This document shows positions 10,861-23,000 of a DNA stretch of 64,000 nucleotides, piece by piece. The DNA is taken from NCBI RefSeq assembly GCF_000275845.1, contig NW_006766886.1, positions 1,588,945-1,652,944 on the forward strand. The letters run 5' to 3'. The notes beneath the pieces were generated by a model. It was not told the origin of the DNA and ran no database searches. It saw only the letters and a list, made by a program, of their open reading frames with translations. Every line of letters begins with the position of its first letter. Position 1 is the first letter of the stretch. The stretch is from Dichomitus squalens LYAD-421 SS1. Lineage: Eukaryota; Basidiomycota; Agaricomycetes; Polyporales; Polyporaceae. The position numbers and the translations under genes were made by a program.

Positions 10861-12606
10861 GGAAGTCGTTAGAGACTAGCAGCCTCCAGTTCAGGAAGCC
10901 AACATCCGCCAGCTTCTCAGCAATGTTCTTCACAGCAATGTTGGTCTGAGCGACAAGCCAGATGCCACTTGTACCAGCAGCAACAGCTGAGGCGACAAAT
11001 GCAGCTATGACTGTGGTTTTCCCTGTTTCCCAGCATCACTGTTAGTACAAACTCCCATGCCGACAGGATACGACACTCAACCTGTGCCAGGGGGGCCCTG
11101 TATGATACTCAGTCTGGTTTCACTGGTCTTGAGGAGCATATGCTCGACAGCGCGTTGTTGGGAATCGTTCAGAGGACGTTTGGTGATGATCGGGGGAATG
11201 GTATCGACGACCGGGAAGGCTTCAGGCCATGCAAACTCCGAGGATGGTTCGAAGATGTATTTGAGGAACGGGTTCTGTAGGATGTCGCCGCCCTGAAGCG
11301 CCTGGAGTACAGCGTGCGACCGCTGCTGGTTCGCATTCGTCGGACGGTCTGCGCCCTCGGTGGTGATGGATATGATGGATCGACCTTCGAGAGAGCTGTC
11401 GGTCTTGAGCGTGACGTTGCGCCCTTGAGCCGTGACGATCGTGCCGTTGATGAAGAAGTCGATTCCCGTCTTCGGGTCGTGAACGGCGATGCGCTGGGTC
11501 TGAACGCCCGTCTAGAGTGCAAGGGAGATCAGCGGAACTGCACGTACGATGACAGGACGGGGCACATACGTCGTCCTTCCGGAAGCGGGTCTGGAATCGT
11601 TCAGCGCGGAGGTGCGCGGTCTGGTGGCGTGCGCCGACGGCGGAGAAGTCGTGGGCGATGGACGTGGGCTGGACGAGCGCGAGCTTCTGGTCGCCGCGCT
11701 CGAGCTGTGCGATGGCGCGGAGTTGCTGCAGAACGATAAGGTCAGATATGCGGGACGAGTAGCGATCGCATCGGGGAGGCGCACCGTCTCATTCATAAAT
11801 CTCGTGTTGACCTTCTTCGCGGCCATGACCCTCTCCTCCATCCCTGCGTACGTCGCGACACACTGCGCGACCCAAGCCTGCTGGGTGCAAGCAATGGTGA
11901 CAGCGCTGGCGCGCTTGTCGTCCCATACGGACTGCGCGAAGACGCTCTCGACGTTCTCCTTCAGGACGGCGGCGTGCTCTTCGACGGCAAACTTGATTGC
12001 GGCTAGCGGCGGCCGGCCGACCCCGAAAGCGGACTGGAGGTCGACGCCGTTCAGGATGCGGAGGTTCTGGTCGGCGAAGAGGGCGATGGCGAGCTCTCCG
12101 ATGTCGAATGCGAGGAGGGTGACGTCTTCGTTGCAGAGGATCTGCTCGGCGAGGACTTCGCGGCCGCGGTACGCGTTAGCGCCCTTTCCCTTCGCGTGGA
12201 ACTGGATCACGACGGCCTTGGTGCTGGTGGCGACGACAAGACGGGTGAGGATCCCGCGGCTGCGGGTGCTCGAGGAGTAGATTGCAGCGAGGCCGACGCG
12301 ACGAGGTACGGGACAAGTGTCCAAGAGGTCGTCGAAGAGCTCCTTCGTCAGTTTGGACTCCAAGACATCGTCTTGCACTTGGATGTTGGGATGATAGTCG
12401 TCGATGAGAGACTGTTGGATCGTGCGAATTCTGGATGGCGGCATGGATGATACTTCGTCCTCGAGTGAGGTTGGTAGATGTGGGGGAACTTGGAGTCGTC
12501 TCGAGCGTGGTTGGCAGACTGTCGTAGATAATGGAGGCAAGGGAAGCGGTAGGTCGAACGGCAACGCTGACAGGGCGTGTCTACAAGAAGCCCCAAGAAG
12601 CGGCAT
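9659..12606 (-). CDS. Superfamily 1 (Upf1-like) helicase with N-terminal nuclease-like domain
   Basis: Predicted ATP-dependent DNA/RNA helicase of the Upf1/SMUBP2 group. The helicase half shows motif Q-like PLNDSQQRAVEHML, motif I GPPGTGKTT (split by an intron near 11.05 kb), motif II VIDEASQ, motif III GDDKQ, RMPPLIGE, the motif V region VDSFQG then NEKDYVIVSLVRS, and motif VI NVMLTRCKRGMYIV, ending LTVEDA. The N-terminal ~350 residues contain LLAFDIGELAIALFADQNLRIL, which looks like an RNase H-fold 3'-5' exonuclease-like domain; that is inference. Then comes a linker with QLRAIAQLERGD. Introns are all short. Start is uncertain: a TATA box at 12654-12661 makes the most upstream ATG (12627) too close, so 12606 or 12444 is likelier. 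Convergent with carnitine acetyltransferase; its core lies in the CpG desert. Confidence 0.85.
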
Positions 12607-12653
12607 CTTGGGCCACAAAGCGGGCATTTAACACTCTTCACTTTGGTCCGTCC

Positions 12654-12661
12654 TATATAAC
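12654..12661 (-). promoter_or_regulatory. TATA box for the helicase gene
   Basis: Minus-strand TTATATAG sits about 48 bp upstream of the ATG at 12606 and about 210 bp upstream of that at 12444, the right place for a core promoter. Confidence 0.45.
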
Positions 12662-14827
12662 GATTTCCTTTGATGGGCTCACTTCCGTCCCTTTTTGTCT
12701 CGCAGCACCACAAACTACCGCAGCATCGCTGACGCGCACACAGTCTCGTGTGGTCGAGTGCAATCTATTCCATCTGCGCGTGCACAGGCTAGGGAAACAT
12801 GATGCAATCGAACACGCCGATGCCGTGTGCCTAGATAAGTAGTCCGATGGAAAGAAAACAAGTCCCGTAGACCAGTCTAAGGTATGCCACTTCGTCCTAA
12901 CAAATCAATGAACGATGTACGAACCAAGGAGCGGGAACGACAACGATCAGTTCCGCGAAGGAACGCCATGCTCCCACATGGGCTAGCTGTTGCCCCACAT
13001 GTTGCTGAGCCGTGGAGGTTGTCCATGGCAAGAGCTGTCGGCATTCGAAACGCAGTAGGGCGGCCGTCGGATCGATGCGATAGGAGGAGACATGTGTTCG
13101 GAGACAATCCAACATTGAACGTTCGACGATCGGAATGGGCGGATTACCGCTTGCCTGGGAACCGATAGACAACTCTGGGCTCTACAAGCTATGACCGCAC
13201 CAACATAGTTGGCAGTGTGAACGAATGGTCAGCCGTTATAGTCTACTTTGAGAGAAACATCTGGCGCACCATTTCCGCAACCGCTAAGGACACGTTCACC
13301 ACTGTCCTTCCCCCAGGATTGTGTCCTGCAGAGATCCCTTGGCTTGGTCAAGCGTAAGGCCTATGAAGTTCCCGGCTTGTGTTCAAATGGCTCCAGGAAT
13401 GCTTCAGCTTCGGCTCTAGGTAAGGCCAAACCGAGAGATTCCAAGACAACGGTTCTTCTGTGACCCCAGTCATGAGAATGCTTCACAGCGATCTCCGTCC
13501 CTCGTTCTAGACGACTGCGAACCAGCTACCGCAGCACCATAGAGAGACGCGTAGGGCAAATTCGTTGATTACAGCCGGTTTCAGCTCGCTTGTCGTGAGA
13601 GCGTCGCGCCGCGTCTCGCGCATTTGCCTGTTTTCCCCTCCTAAGCGCCCCCAAAGGAACTTCGGACGACGATATCTCCTCGACTGCTCAATGTAACCAC
13701 CTCATTCTTGCATATTCCGGCTCAGGATCATGACGCGCAGGGCACGGTGCCGGTTTTAAGTTGGCCGCTCGTATGTCGGATGTTCCACCCGCCTTCGGTC
13801 GATTTCACGCTGTCTTCTGCATCTGTCGCGCATATATCTTAAAACAACCCCTGGAGATACCTGCAAGGCTCACTGGTAGCTGTGGGCGGATGTTACGGAG
13901 GGCATATGGTGCAGAAGAGTCCATGATGTACGTTTTCTCCATTCTGCGAATGGTTCTCGCACATGCCTAGTATACCACTCTGTCGTATATCGTCAAATCC
14001 AACACATCTTTGCTACGAAACATGTCACATATGTCCACTGTAAGCCTACAAACCCATGTAATCGTGCGGGTTGCCAATTGTAGTGTTCTACAAGCTCTCC
14101 TTTGCAGCTCCAATCTACCCACCTCGTCTGTTCCTCCCTCCTACTCAGCAGTGACTACATGGCCCCTAATGCCTTGCAAGACCACAGGGATCATGGAGGT
14201 GCGGATTACTCACATAGTCATGGTGTCTGGTGCTCCCCGACGAGGACTTTGAGCTGGCCCAAGAGGGCTGCCACCCGAGCCCACCCTATGGTGGACGTGA
14301 TTGTCGCTGGACACTCCGCCTTTTGACACAGAGCCCTCGGTAGCGTCTTGTCTTCACCATTCCGACAATTTCCGGGAGAGTACGCCATACCATTCAGCCA
14401 ACAACGCTGTCCGAGTCGAGTAGGGAGCTGGGAGAGCGGGAATGCCCAGAAGTTGGTGACGTCGAGTTGGCGCAACTTCAATACAATACCGTGCCCTGCG
14501 CGTCGTAATCCTGAGCCAGAATACGCAAGAATGAAGTGGTTACATTGAGCTGTCGAGGAGATATCGTCGTCCGAAGTTCCTTGGGGGCGCTTAGGAGGGG
14601 AAAACAGGCAAATGCGCGAGACGCGGCGCGGCGCTCTCACGACAAGCGAGCTGAAACCGGCTGTACTGACAATTGAGGAGACGCAGGGAACGAAAAGAGC
14701 GACAAAGCGCTGAAGCCGGCGAAATGCCTGGAAATGCGCCAGTCACCGGGCGCCTCTCCTCGACTAAGTGCTTACACTTGGACCACTGCTCCTACTTCTC
14801 AAATTCCCTTCTACCTCACGTATTATC
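12662..14827. other. Gene-poor stretch with inverted repeat
   Basis: No protein family was recognised on either strand in 2.2 kb. It contains the inverted repeat at 13571-14664. The last ~160 bp before 14828 should carry the PAM18 promoter. Open frames at 12877-13172 and 14218-14640 are not supported by any motif; the latter runs through one repeat arm. Confidence 0.5.
13571..14664. repeat. Long inverted repeat (178-bp arms)
   Basis: Arm 1 is 13571-13748; arm 2 is 14488-14664 in the opposite orientation. Aligned by eye, they differ by 7 substitutions (6 of them transitions) and one single-base indel, about 96% identity. The arms start ACAGCCGGTTTCAG at their outer ends and end GGGCACGGT at the inner ends. 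They enclose about 740 bp with no recognised gene. No target-site duplication is obvious next to the outer ends. It could be a foldback element or a local inverted duplication. Confidence 0.8.
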
Positions 14828-15205
14828 ATGGCTACGCCCGTCATCCTTGGTATCGGCGCAATTGCAGCGGCTGTAGCAGGTCGTTCACTCATGCGTAGGG
14901 GTTTGTTGGGTGGAAAGAATGCCGCGGAGCAGTGGGTGAAGGGTGGCTTCAAGGCCAAGATGGACCGGAAGGAAGCTCTTGCAATCCTTGGCCTCAAGTG
15001 AGTTCTGGAATTGTTCGCTCCGCTGGAGACTCAAGTACTGATGAAGTTATTCCGAAGGGATGGCGCTGCACTAAAGAAGCAGCTGAAGGATGCGCATAGG
15101 CAGATCATGCTCGCGAATCATCCTGACCGCGGCGGCTCGCCATACCTCGCCAGTAAAATCAACGAAGCCAAGGACTTGCTTGATAAGGAGAGCAAGTCGA
15201 GGTGA
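14828..15205 (+). CDS. PAM18: Mitochondrial import J-protein PAM18/TIM14
   Basis: PAM18 stimulates mitochondrial Hsp70 at the TIM23 import motor. Two exons, 14828-14997 and 15058-15205, give 105 aa. [22 protein letters not shown] is the single N-terminal membrane anchor. [16 protein letters not shown] is the J-domain entry, with the catalytic [22 protein letters not shown] block after the intron; HPD is intact. Size and architecture match the family closely. The ATG at 14828 was preferred over the upstream in-frame start because it begins directly before the anchor. Followed by EFM4 on the same strand. Confidence 0.95.
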
Positions 15206-15614
15206 TAGTTGGATCCTGCGTGGTACGTCTGCGTTCCTACTCGTGCGGTGGGTCTGGGCTCATGGGACACAGTCGTTTCCTGCTTTTCAGATTTACGCTG
15301 TATCCATGCCTAATGATGTACACTGCTCTGTCACATAATACTAGCCCCGTTCCTTGGACGACTGCATCCTGCCTGTCCAATCGCTCGAGTTTCCGTCCTC
15401 TAACCCTCAATACTTGTCGCAACTTTTCATCCGGCTACTTGTCTGGAATCCACCGGCGTCGATCTACATTCGCGAGATAGTACGTCTAGCCTTCATGCCA
15501 TGCCTCCAAGTCCTACAGAGAGACGAACAACGCGAAACCCTCCATGTCTTCTACGAAGCTGTCTGCCGCCCTTCATGTTGCTGACTAAGCAAAATTTCCT
15601 TGATACCTGCCGCG
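15206..15614. other. Intergenic PAM18-EFM4
   Basis: 409 bp between tandem genes, presumably PAM18 3' UTR and EFM4 promoter. No gene or clear core element was seen. Confidence 0.4.
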
Positions 15615-16619
15615 ATGTCCTCGATGGATCTCCAGCCATCCAAGCTCGGAACGAAAGAGCAGTGAGTCTTCTGGTTGTGCCCGGGGTCTCCTTCCTTATC
15701 ATAAGTGTAGCTGGGACAATGTCTACTCTTCTGAACTGACGAACTTCGAGGAGATCGGCGACGAGGGCGAGGTATGGTCAGTGCCTCCTAGCGCCGATAG
15801 CGTGCTTCACGAGCACCCTCAACGAGTATACATCTGACATGTCTTCGAATTATAGGTTTGGAGAAGACAGTGTCGAGAAGATGGTGGACTGGGCACTGGA
15901 GAACGTCTCTCCTGAATCAAGCCCCTTCATCCTCGAGGTCGGGGCAGGGAACGGGAACTTGCTATTCGCACTCTGCGAAGCGGGCTACGACCCTAACAAG
16001 ATTCTCGGAGTCGATTACAGCCCAGACGCCATCAAGCTCGCGCAAGCTATAGCGAGCACAAGGGCTACATCGCGAGCCGATGGGGACGAAGAGGATGAGG
16101 AGGCTGTATCTGCCCTAAAGGATGCGGACAAGATCACGTTCGCCGTGTGTGATTTCCTACAAGACGATGTCGTGCCACTTGAGGGCATGGTTCCGGGGCA
16201 GCACTCGGTCGCAGTATGGGATCTGGTCCTGGACAAGGGGACGTTCGACGCGATTGCACTGGCGGAGATGGATGAAGGCGGCCGAACTCCTGCGGATGGG
16301 TACCCCGCGCGAATCGGACGGGTTGTCAAACCGAATGGCTTTTTTCTCATTACTTGTGAGTGCCCCCCGCGTAGTCACAAGGTCGGCGTTATACTTAGTC
16401 GACGTCATGATGCAGCGTGCAACTTCACCGAAGAGGAACTAAAGGCGAAGTTCGCCAACGCCGAAACAGGCTTGCGGTACCAGTATGTTACACGAAACGT
16501 TATCCGCGCAGCTGTTGTCCTGATACGCCCCTCTCAGCTCCAGAGTGCCGTGGCCAACCTTCTCGTTCGGAGGTCGCAGTGGGAATGTGTATTCTACTGT
16601 CGCATTTCGGAAACTTTGA
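15615..16619 (+). CDS. EFM4: Lysine methyltransferase EFM4 (elongation factor 1-alpha)
   Basis: Class I SAM-dependent methyltransferase like yeast Efm4/See1, which methylates translation elongation factor eEF1A. MSSMDLQPSKLGTKEHWDNVY comes from exon 1 plus exon 2, then NFEEIGDEGEVWFGEDSVEKM. Motif I is ILEVGAGNGNLL, then GVDYSPDAI, and the post-motif block is WDLVLDKGTFDAIAL. The last exons give SCNFTEEELKAKF and YHSRVPWPTFSFGGRSGNVYSTVAFRK, the characteristic Efm4 C terminus. Introns start at 15661, in the EVW|F codon, after LIT, and after LRY. Convergent with SGD1, with only 72 bp between stops. Confidence 0.92.
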
Positions 16620-16691
16620 TTGTCTGGGTGCCATTCGGATGCTAGTATTGTTTCTTGAGAGCGAATGAGTAGTGACACATAGGGGCAGATT

Positions 16692-19600
16692 CTATAGCAC
16701 AGTAATCACATCCATTCCTGTCCTCAACGTCTGCAGCGCGACCTGGCTCGCCCACTTCAAGAACCCCTCCTCTCCCCTGAACGCCTCTCGCAAAAAGTAT
16801 ACCAGCCCGAGTGCAACCGACTGGATCTTCGAGCCCTTGATGAAGACTTCCTCCAACGGCGCCTTGTTCTTCGTGTTCGGCAGTTCCTCCGAGCTGAGCA
16901 ACGGCGTCGCCAGCTGTGTGTTCGCGAGCACGTGCACGAACAGCTCCCGCATGAACGTCCGCGCCTGCGGCTTGAGGACGGTGAAGTCGACGGGCTTGAG
17001 AATCGCGAGCGTGCAGCAATCCTTGGCGATCCACCAACCGAACGCGCGCGCAACGTTGCGCATGCGTGTCGGGGAGATGGACTTGACGTTAAAGCCCGCG
17101 CGGTCGTCCTCGCTGAGATTTTTCAGGATTTCGGCGCCGCCGACGGTCGTCTCGCCCATATCTCGGAGGAAGTCCCAGAGGCAGAACTGGAGGGTAATCT
17201 TGTGCGCGTGGGAGAGGCGGCAGAGCTGCTGGCCGACAAGGGCGTAGTACGGATTGTACTGCTTTTCCTTCACAAGGTATGAGCTACGGTAGATGTGGGA
17301 AGAGCTGAGAAAGCGCACGTTGCCGCAGCAGTGCAGGATGACGCGGATGATCTCGCGCTGCTGAATCTCCGTCAATTTGAGTTGCGAAAGCCGCTCGCAA
17401 GCATCCACGTAGTCCTAAAGACCTGGTTGAGTGGATTGGAAGTAGCGGATTAGTATGGACCGACGTACTTCGCTGCTCATGAGCACAACGAAAATGCTTC
17501 TCCGGATATCCGTGTTCATTCCTTGCTTCTTGGCGAGCTTCAATAGCACGTTCTCGTTCGGTACATCTAGGGCTGGCGCAATCGCCGCGTGGCTTTGAGC
17601 TTCTTGCTTGTGCTCGACGAGCGGGTCGCCGCCCCACGCGGCACCGACGAGCCACCACTTCCCCTTAGTGTCTGCGGAACGCAAGTCTTCCAGCGACACT
17701 CTGAGAGGCTCATGGGACATCACTGCGGCAAGCAGTCAGGTTAGCGGCGAGATCCAAAGAGGCATTAGGGTGACTGACCATGACGCTTGTTGAGACCCGA
17801 CAAGAACTTCTTCATACGTTCCACGGCCTCTCCGCCTGCTGTCTGCCCAGCGGCCTTCTTGATCTTATTATTCTTCAGGTTGCTAAGAGTCTCAACCATG
17901 AAGCGAACGCGCGAGCTGAGGGCCCTCGTGTCCTGGGGCAGCTTCTCGTGGACTATCTGGATAATGCTCTTGAGGGCAGTTGGGTCGTCTTGTCTCAACT
18001 GCTGCCCAGAGTCTAGTTAACAGTCAGACTCACTCGTCATGAGATGAACGCAGATAGTACTGACTCCTTGCGACTTTCAGCAACAACTCCACCTTGAACT
18101 CGCTGAGGTCCCCGTCTAGCAATGCACGAATCACGTCGTACATCAGGACGCTGGAGATGACCTGGAAATTGTAGAGCTCCGAAAGGAGAACCACGAGGTT
18201 GGAAGCTTCCTTGCCGATGGGCTCATCGCTAGTGGAGAGATCCGCAGGAACATCGCCCTTGTCGCTCAGCGCAGCGAAGTGTGTATCATAAGAAGACACT
18301 ATGTGCTGAACGAAGAATGCCGCTAAAAGAACATTGTGTTAGTGTATTTTACTGTGCTGAGACACGGTGAAATTCCATGCCAAACTCAATTCCGATTAGT
18401 TTGTGGAGAGCCGAGACGAACGCCGCATGCAAGACGACGTATTGGTCGAGGAGTATAGAGTGCGAGGAGATCCCCTCGGTGATGAGCTTCGTCAAAGTTT
18501 CCGTGACATCTGCATACAACTATTTATTGGCATGGAGCAATGAGCAGGAAAAGTTCCCAACATACCATGTCTACGGTTATTCCGGTACACTTCTTCAACG
18601 CCATCTACGATGGTCGCTATGTTCTGCTCGCTCATCCTGCGGCGAGCCATTACTGTACATGACATGCAGGACCGGTTTTGAAAACGCACCGATTGAGAAG
18701 ACCTTTGAGTTGTCTCGTCAACTTAAGCTGAGCTTCAGATATCTGCCCGGTTTCGATCTCCGCACGTTTACGAAGATGCGGAGGAACATATTTGGAACCT
18801 GTGGCAATCCAGATGAGGTAGGGAGTTTGGCAAAGGATGTGGTAACAAACCGGATGATGCAGGCTGAGATGTCTCCGGAACCTCCGCTCGGCTCTCGATT
18901 TGCTGAGTAGAGCTGCTTTCGTCTGATTGCTCAGCGTCCTCACAGGCACCTCCGTCTCCGATACCATGCCACTCCTCAGCTTCATCCGGCTTCTGCTCAT
19001 CGTCGTCGTCCCCGTCCGTGCTTTCAACCATCAACTCGTCCTCGTCTGCGCTATCCTCGAGCGTGGAGCCTTCTTCACCAGATCCCTCTTCGGAATGATA
19101 TCCTTCTGAGACTTCGTCATGCTGTCAACGATATCAGTCAAACGGACTTCACAAGCGACGCATCGTATAGTCACCTGGTATGCCGGTAATGACGACTCAA
19201 ATTCATCCAAGCCGTTGAGGAGATCTGCAACGCAGTTTTCGCATAAGCACGCTTGAACGGACGGTACACAGGCTTACCATCTAAACCGTCCTCTTCTTCG
19301 CCTCTGCCGTATTGTGTGGTGCGCTTTCCTCCCTTCACCCAACCAAGTTTGCGCTCTAGATAGGCAATATAAGCATCCTCCTGCTCCTCCTGAGGTGTCC
19401 AAAGAATGGCATTGAGTGGTGCCTTATGAGCTCGTTTCAGGGCTTTCGGTGCCTCTGCACGCTCCGCCAATTTCTCAAGAGGGGTCTTGACCTTCTTTAT
19501 TTTCAGGCTGGATCTTGTAGCGACATCCTTGGGGGGTTTCGTGCCGGCGACGGTCGAAGTAGGATGCGAAGCCGAAGACTGAGCGGTCTCTAGCTTGGCC

Positions 19601-19996
19601 TTCTTGCGCTGAGGGGACTCGACGTGTTCTGCCTCTGCATGCCTCTTTCCATGCTGGTGGGGCTTGGTTGAAGGGGCAGCGGAGAAGTATACTGCCTTGC
19701 GCTGCTTGCGACTTTCCCTGGCCTCTTTTCGGGCCTCTTTGCGTGATAGCCGCTGCCTTCCTTTGTGCTTATGTTTGTACGCGGAGTCTAGGTAACATTT
19801 GAGATTAACCTGACCGGTAGCTTCTATCAGCGTACATACTGCTTTCTCCGTTGATCTCCTCGAGGAGGGAATGGGGGAGCGAGGGTCGAGTGTGGGTGTG
19901 AGCAGGCATGAATTTCGTGGTCTCGCCGCGCGATTGGCTCAGAAGACCCGCACCCAGCGAGCGCTTCTTCCTCGCCGCTTTGCTCGCTGCGCTCAT
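16692..19996 (-). CDS. SGD1: Nucleolar MIF4G/MA3 protein SGD1 (NOM1)
   Basis: Nucleolar protein for 18S rRNA / small-subunit maturation. It starts MSAASKAARKKRSLGAGLLSQ at 19996. An N-terminal basic region follows (RKEARKEARESRKQRKAVYF), then LNAILWTPQEEQEDAYIAYLERKLGWVKGG, an acidic stretch at about 19110-18900, then KYVPPHLRKRAEIE, the NOM1 signature leading into MIF4G (LTRQLKGLLNRC ... VLLSELYNFQVISSVLMYDVIRALL ... RVRFMVETLSNLKNNK). The MA3 domain follows (DIRRSIFVVLMSSEDYVDACERLSQLKL ... LCRLSHAHKITLQFCLWDFLRDMGE). Stop at 16692. The start codon lies 64 bp from the SNU66 start on the other strand. Confidence 0.92.
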
Positions 19997-20060
19997 CACC
20001 ACACTCAGGCTCGGGACCTCTGCTTCACTTCTTCATCTTGCCGCTACCGTCGCCGCCGCC
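19997..20060. promoter_or_regulatory. 64-bp bidirectional promoter SGD1 / SNU66
   Basis: Only 64 bases lie between the start codons of two divergent, well-supported genes. No TATA box is present. The plus-strand side is rich in CTTC and GCCGCC, including the near-ideal start context GCCGCCATG for SNU66. 5' UTRs must be very short or overlap. Confidence 0.8.
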
Positions 20061-23000
20061 ATGTCCATGGAAGAGAGCATCAGTTTGGAGGAGACTAACA
20101 AAATCCGTATCTCGCTGGGTCTCAAGCCTCTCACTGACGACAAGGCTCCTGCCGGCGACAAGGAGAAAGAGGCGGAAGACAACTATGCTAAGCAGCGGGA
20201 GCGAGAGACGAAGGAGCGCGAGTCAAAGTGAGCATTGTAGTTCTGTCAGCTCGCTTCCGCTGACATCGCCCTCCTCTCTCTTCAAGGGCCATCCAAGATC
20301 GTATTGCGAAGTGAGTAGCTGTCTCATCATCTAGTCCATCATGCAGTTGCTTCTACCTCCCTTGGTTAGCTCGGGCCCGCTATAGCGTGGCTGGGACAGA
20401 GAAACGTCCCATGTCAAACTGCTTAAGTTCGCAGTTTGATTACAGGCGTACGGCATTGCGCTGAGTGATACTCGTTGGCTAGCTGGTGAGACACCCAGTC
20501 CTGCTAGTTCTGCTAGTCGGCATACTATAGCCAAGTTTCCTTGGCGGTCTCATGCCGCTAAGTTCATCACCCGTATTCCTTCTGGTCTCGCAGGGCCGGA
20601 AAAGTGAGGTATCGATACTATTCTCAAGATCTTCATGGGCGTTGTCTTTGGCAACGGCTGTGTATGTCGTGCTGGCGTGGTAGCTAGGAGCAAGGACGGG
20701 AAATGCGTTCAATTACCAGCTTGTGCTCATATATTACTGTTTAGGGCCAAGAACAAGCGCGAGCTCAACGCGAAACTGAAGGGTGCCACTCTCGGGGAGG
20801 CTGAAGGAGATGTGGACGATACACTCAAATGGATCAAGAGGAGTAAGAAGAGGGAGAAGGAATTGGCGAAGAAGCGGCAGGAGGAGTTGGAGAATATGGA
20901 TAAACTCCTTCTGGGGGATGACTATACCGAAAGTATGTTCGCCATCGTAGCCTCACATGTTATACTTGCTGACAAATTGCATCGCAGAGGATCTCGAGGG
21001 CCTTAAAGTCAGCCATGACTTCGAAGGCCTGGAGGAAGGAGAGGCCCGCATCCTGACGCTGAAGGATAGTCGTATCCTCGACAACGAAGGTGATTGTATG
21101 CGTATCTATCGGATCTACGGGAAAAACTGACGGCATTCTCGCAGAGGATGAGCTGCAGAACGTTGAAATGGCGGAGCGAGAGAAGGAGAAGAAGAACAAG
21201 GAGCTTAAGATCAAGCGACGAGACTATACAGGCTATGACGACGAAGAGTTCTCTGCTGGTGCGGTGGGTATGAAGCGCGCTGTGCTCTCCAAGTACGACG
21301 AATTTCTTGAAGGCCCGAAGGAAACCGTAAGTGTACAAAGCACTGCAACGAACAGTGTCTAATCTCTCGCATTAGGACTTTCGGCTCGGCAGCTCCACCC
21401 TTTCTTCCCGCACAAAGAAGGAGGAAACGGAAGGCACAGTGTCGGTCAACAAGTCTAAGTTGTCGATAGATTATGCCAGTGCGTCCACTTACTATCATCG
21501 CTTCCACCTCGTTCATATTGGCTTGCAGAGAACATCGAGTCCGCTGACTATCTTCAGCCTGGCGATGTCGGTTTCAAGAAGCCGAAGGTGTGTTGTGACG
21601 GCACCTACGACCATGGCGAGGACGCATGCTCATGAGTTTCGTCGCAGACGAAGAAAAAACGTCCGACGCGTCGGATTAATGTCGAAGAGTCCGATATACC
21701 TCCTGTGAATGGCGAAGACCAGATGCAGGTAGACGAGAAGCCCATTGTCCCGCGACCACGTAATTTGGATGCCAATTTCGTAGATGACGATGAGCTGCAA
21801 GCGGCTCTTGCGCGCTCTCGGCGTGCGAAGCTTCAGAGACCTAAGAAGCTATCGCCCGAAGAGATCGCACGACAGAGTATGTGACTCCGCATTTTAAAAA
21901 CGATGTATGCGCTTATATCATGTTTTCTAGTCGCCGAGCAGCGTGCGCAGTCTGAGGCCAGGGAAGTCATCGTTGTCGGCGACGAGGATGACGACGAGGA
22001 TGGCGGGCTGACTATAGATGACACTTCGGAGTTTGTTCGCGCCATCACCTATGACCCTACCGCAGTCAAGAAGGAACGTGTCGAACCTTCCGTCAAGCGC
22101 GAAGCCTCACGAGAGCCTTCCAGGCTCCCATCGGCACCACCAGCGAAGCTCGATGACGAGGATCACCCCATGGAGGAGATCGAGGCCGGCGAGGTGATCG
22201 TGAAGGAGGAAGAGGACGAGGAGGCGATGCTCAACGCTATCGAGAGCGCCATCAAGCAGACCGAGGCGATGGAGTCTGCCCAAGAGGGATCCTCGACCGA
22301 CGCCGCGGTCGGCACGGCCGTCGAGCAGACCTTCGGCGCCGGCATGGCCGCGACGCTCAACATCCTCCGGCAGCAGGGCGTCCTCGCGCAGCCGAAAGCG
22401 GACCAGCTCGAGCGCGAACGCGTGCAGCTGCAGCGCGACCTCTGGCTCGCGGACTACCGGCGGATGGTCGCCTACCGCGAGCTCGAGCGCGCGAAGATGC
22501 GCGGGGGCAACAAGGACCAGGCGACGCGCGAGTACGAGAACCGGGTGCGGGAGCAGCAGGAGGCGCGGCAGAACCTGGAGGCGTTCAGGAACTACAAGCC
22601 GGACGTGAACATCGTGTACTACGACGAGTTCGGGCGCGAGCTGACGCCGAAGGAGGCGTGGAAGGCGCTCTCGCACAAGTTCCACGGGAAGGGCTCGGGC
22701 AAGGCCAAGACGGAGAAGCGGCTGAAGAAGATCGCGGAGGAGCGCAAGAAGGAGGCGATGGCGAGCGGGGACACGCCGCTGAGCATGAACCAGGCGTTCC
22801 AGATCCGCCAGGAGAAGACGGGCCAGGCGCACTTCGTGCTCTCCGTCGGCAACCGAGGGTGCGTTCTGCTCCCGCTCTCTTTTCATCATCCGAACACATG
22901 CTCACTCTACCGTCCCACAGAGCGGTTCCGCAAGCCGCAGAGTTCTTCGACAGCCAGCCGCTCACCAAGGGCAAGACGGAGAAGAAGAACAAGAAGAAGC

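Noticed and set aside
14218..14640. 140-codon minus-strand ORF at the right arm of the inverted repeat
   Set aside because: Half of it is repeat-arm sequence; the equivalent frame in the other arm is broken; no motif.
20311..20744. Intronic tRNA or snoRNA in SNU66
   Set aside because: No acceptor-stem/T-loop pairing for tRNA, and no convincing C/D or H/ACA boxes; only simple hairpins are visible.
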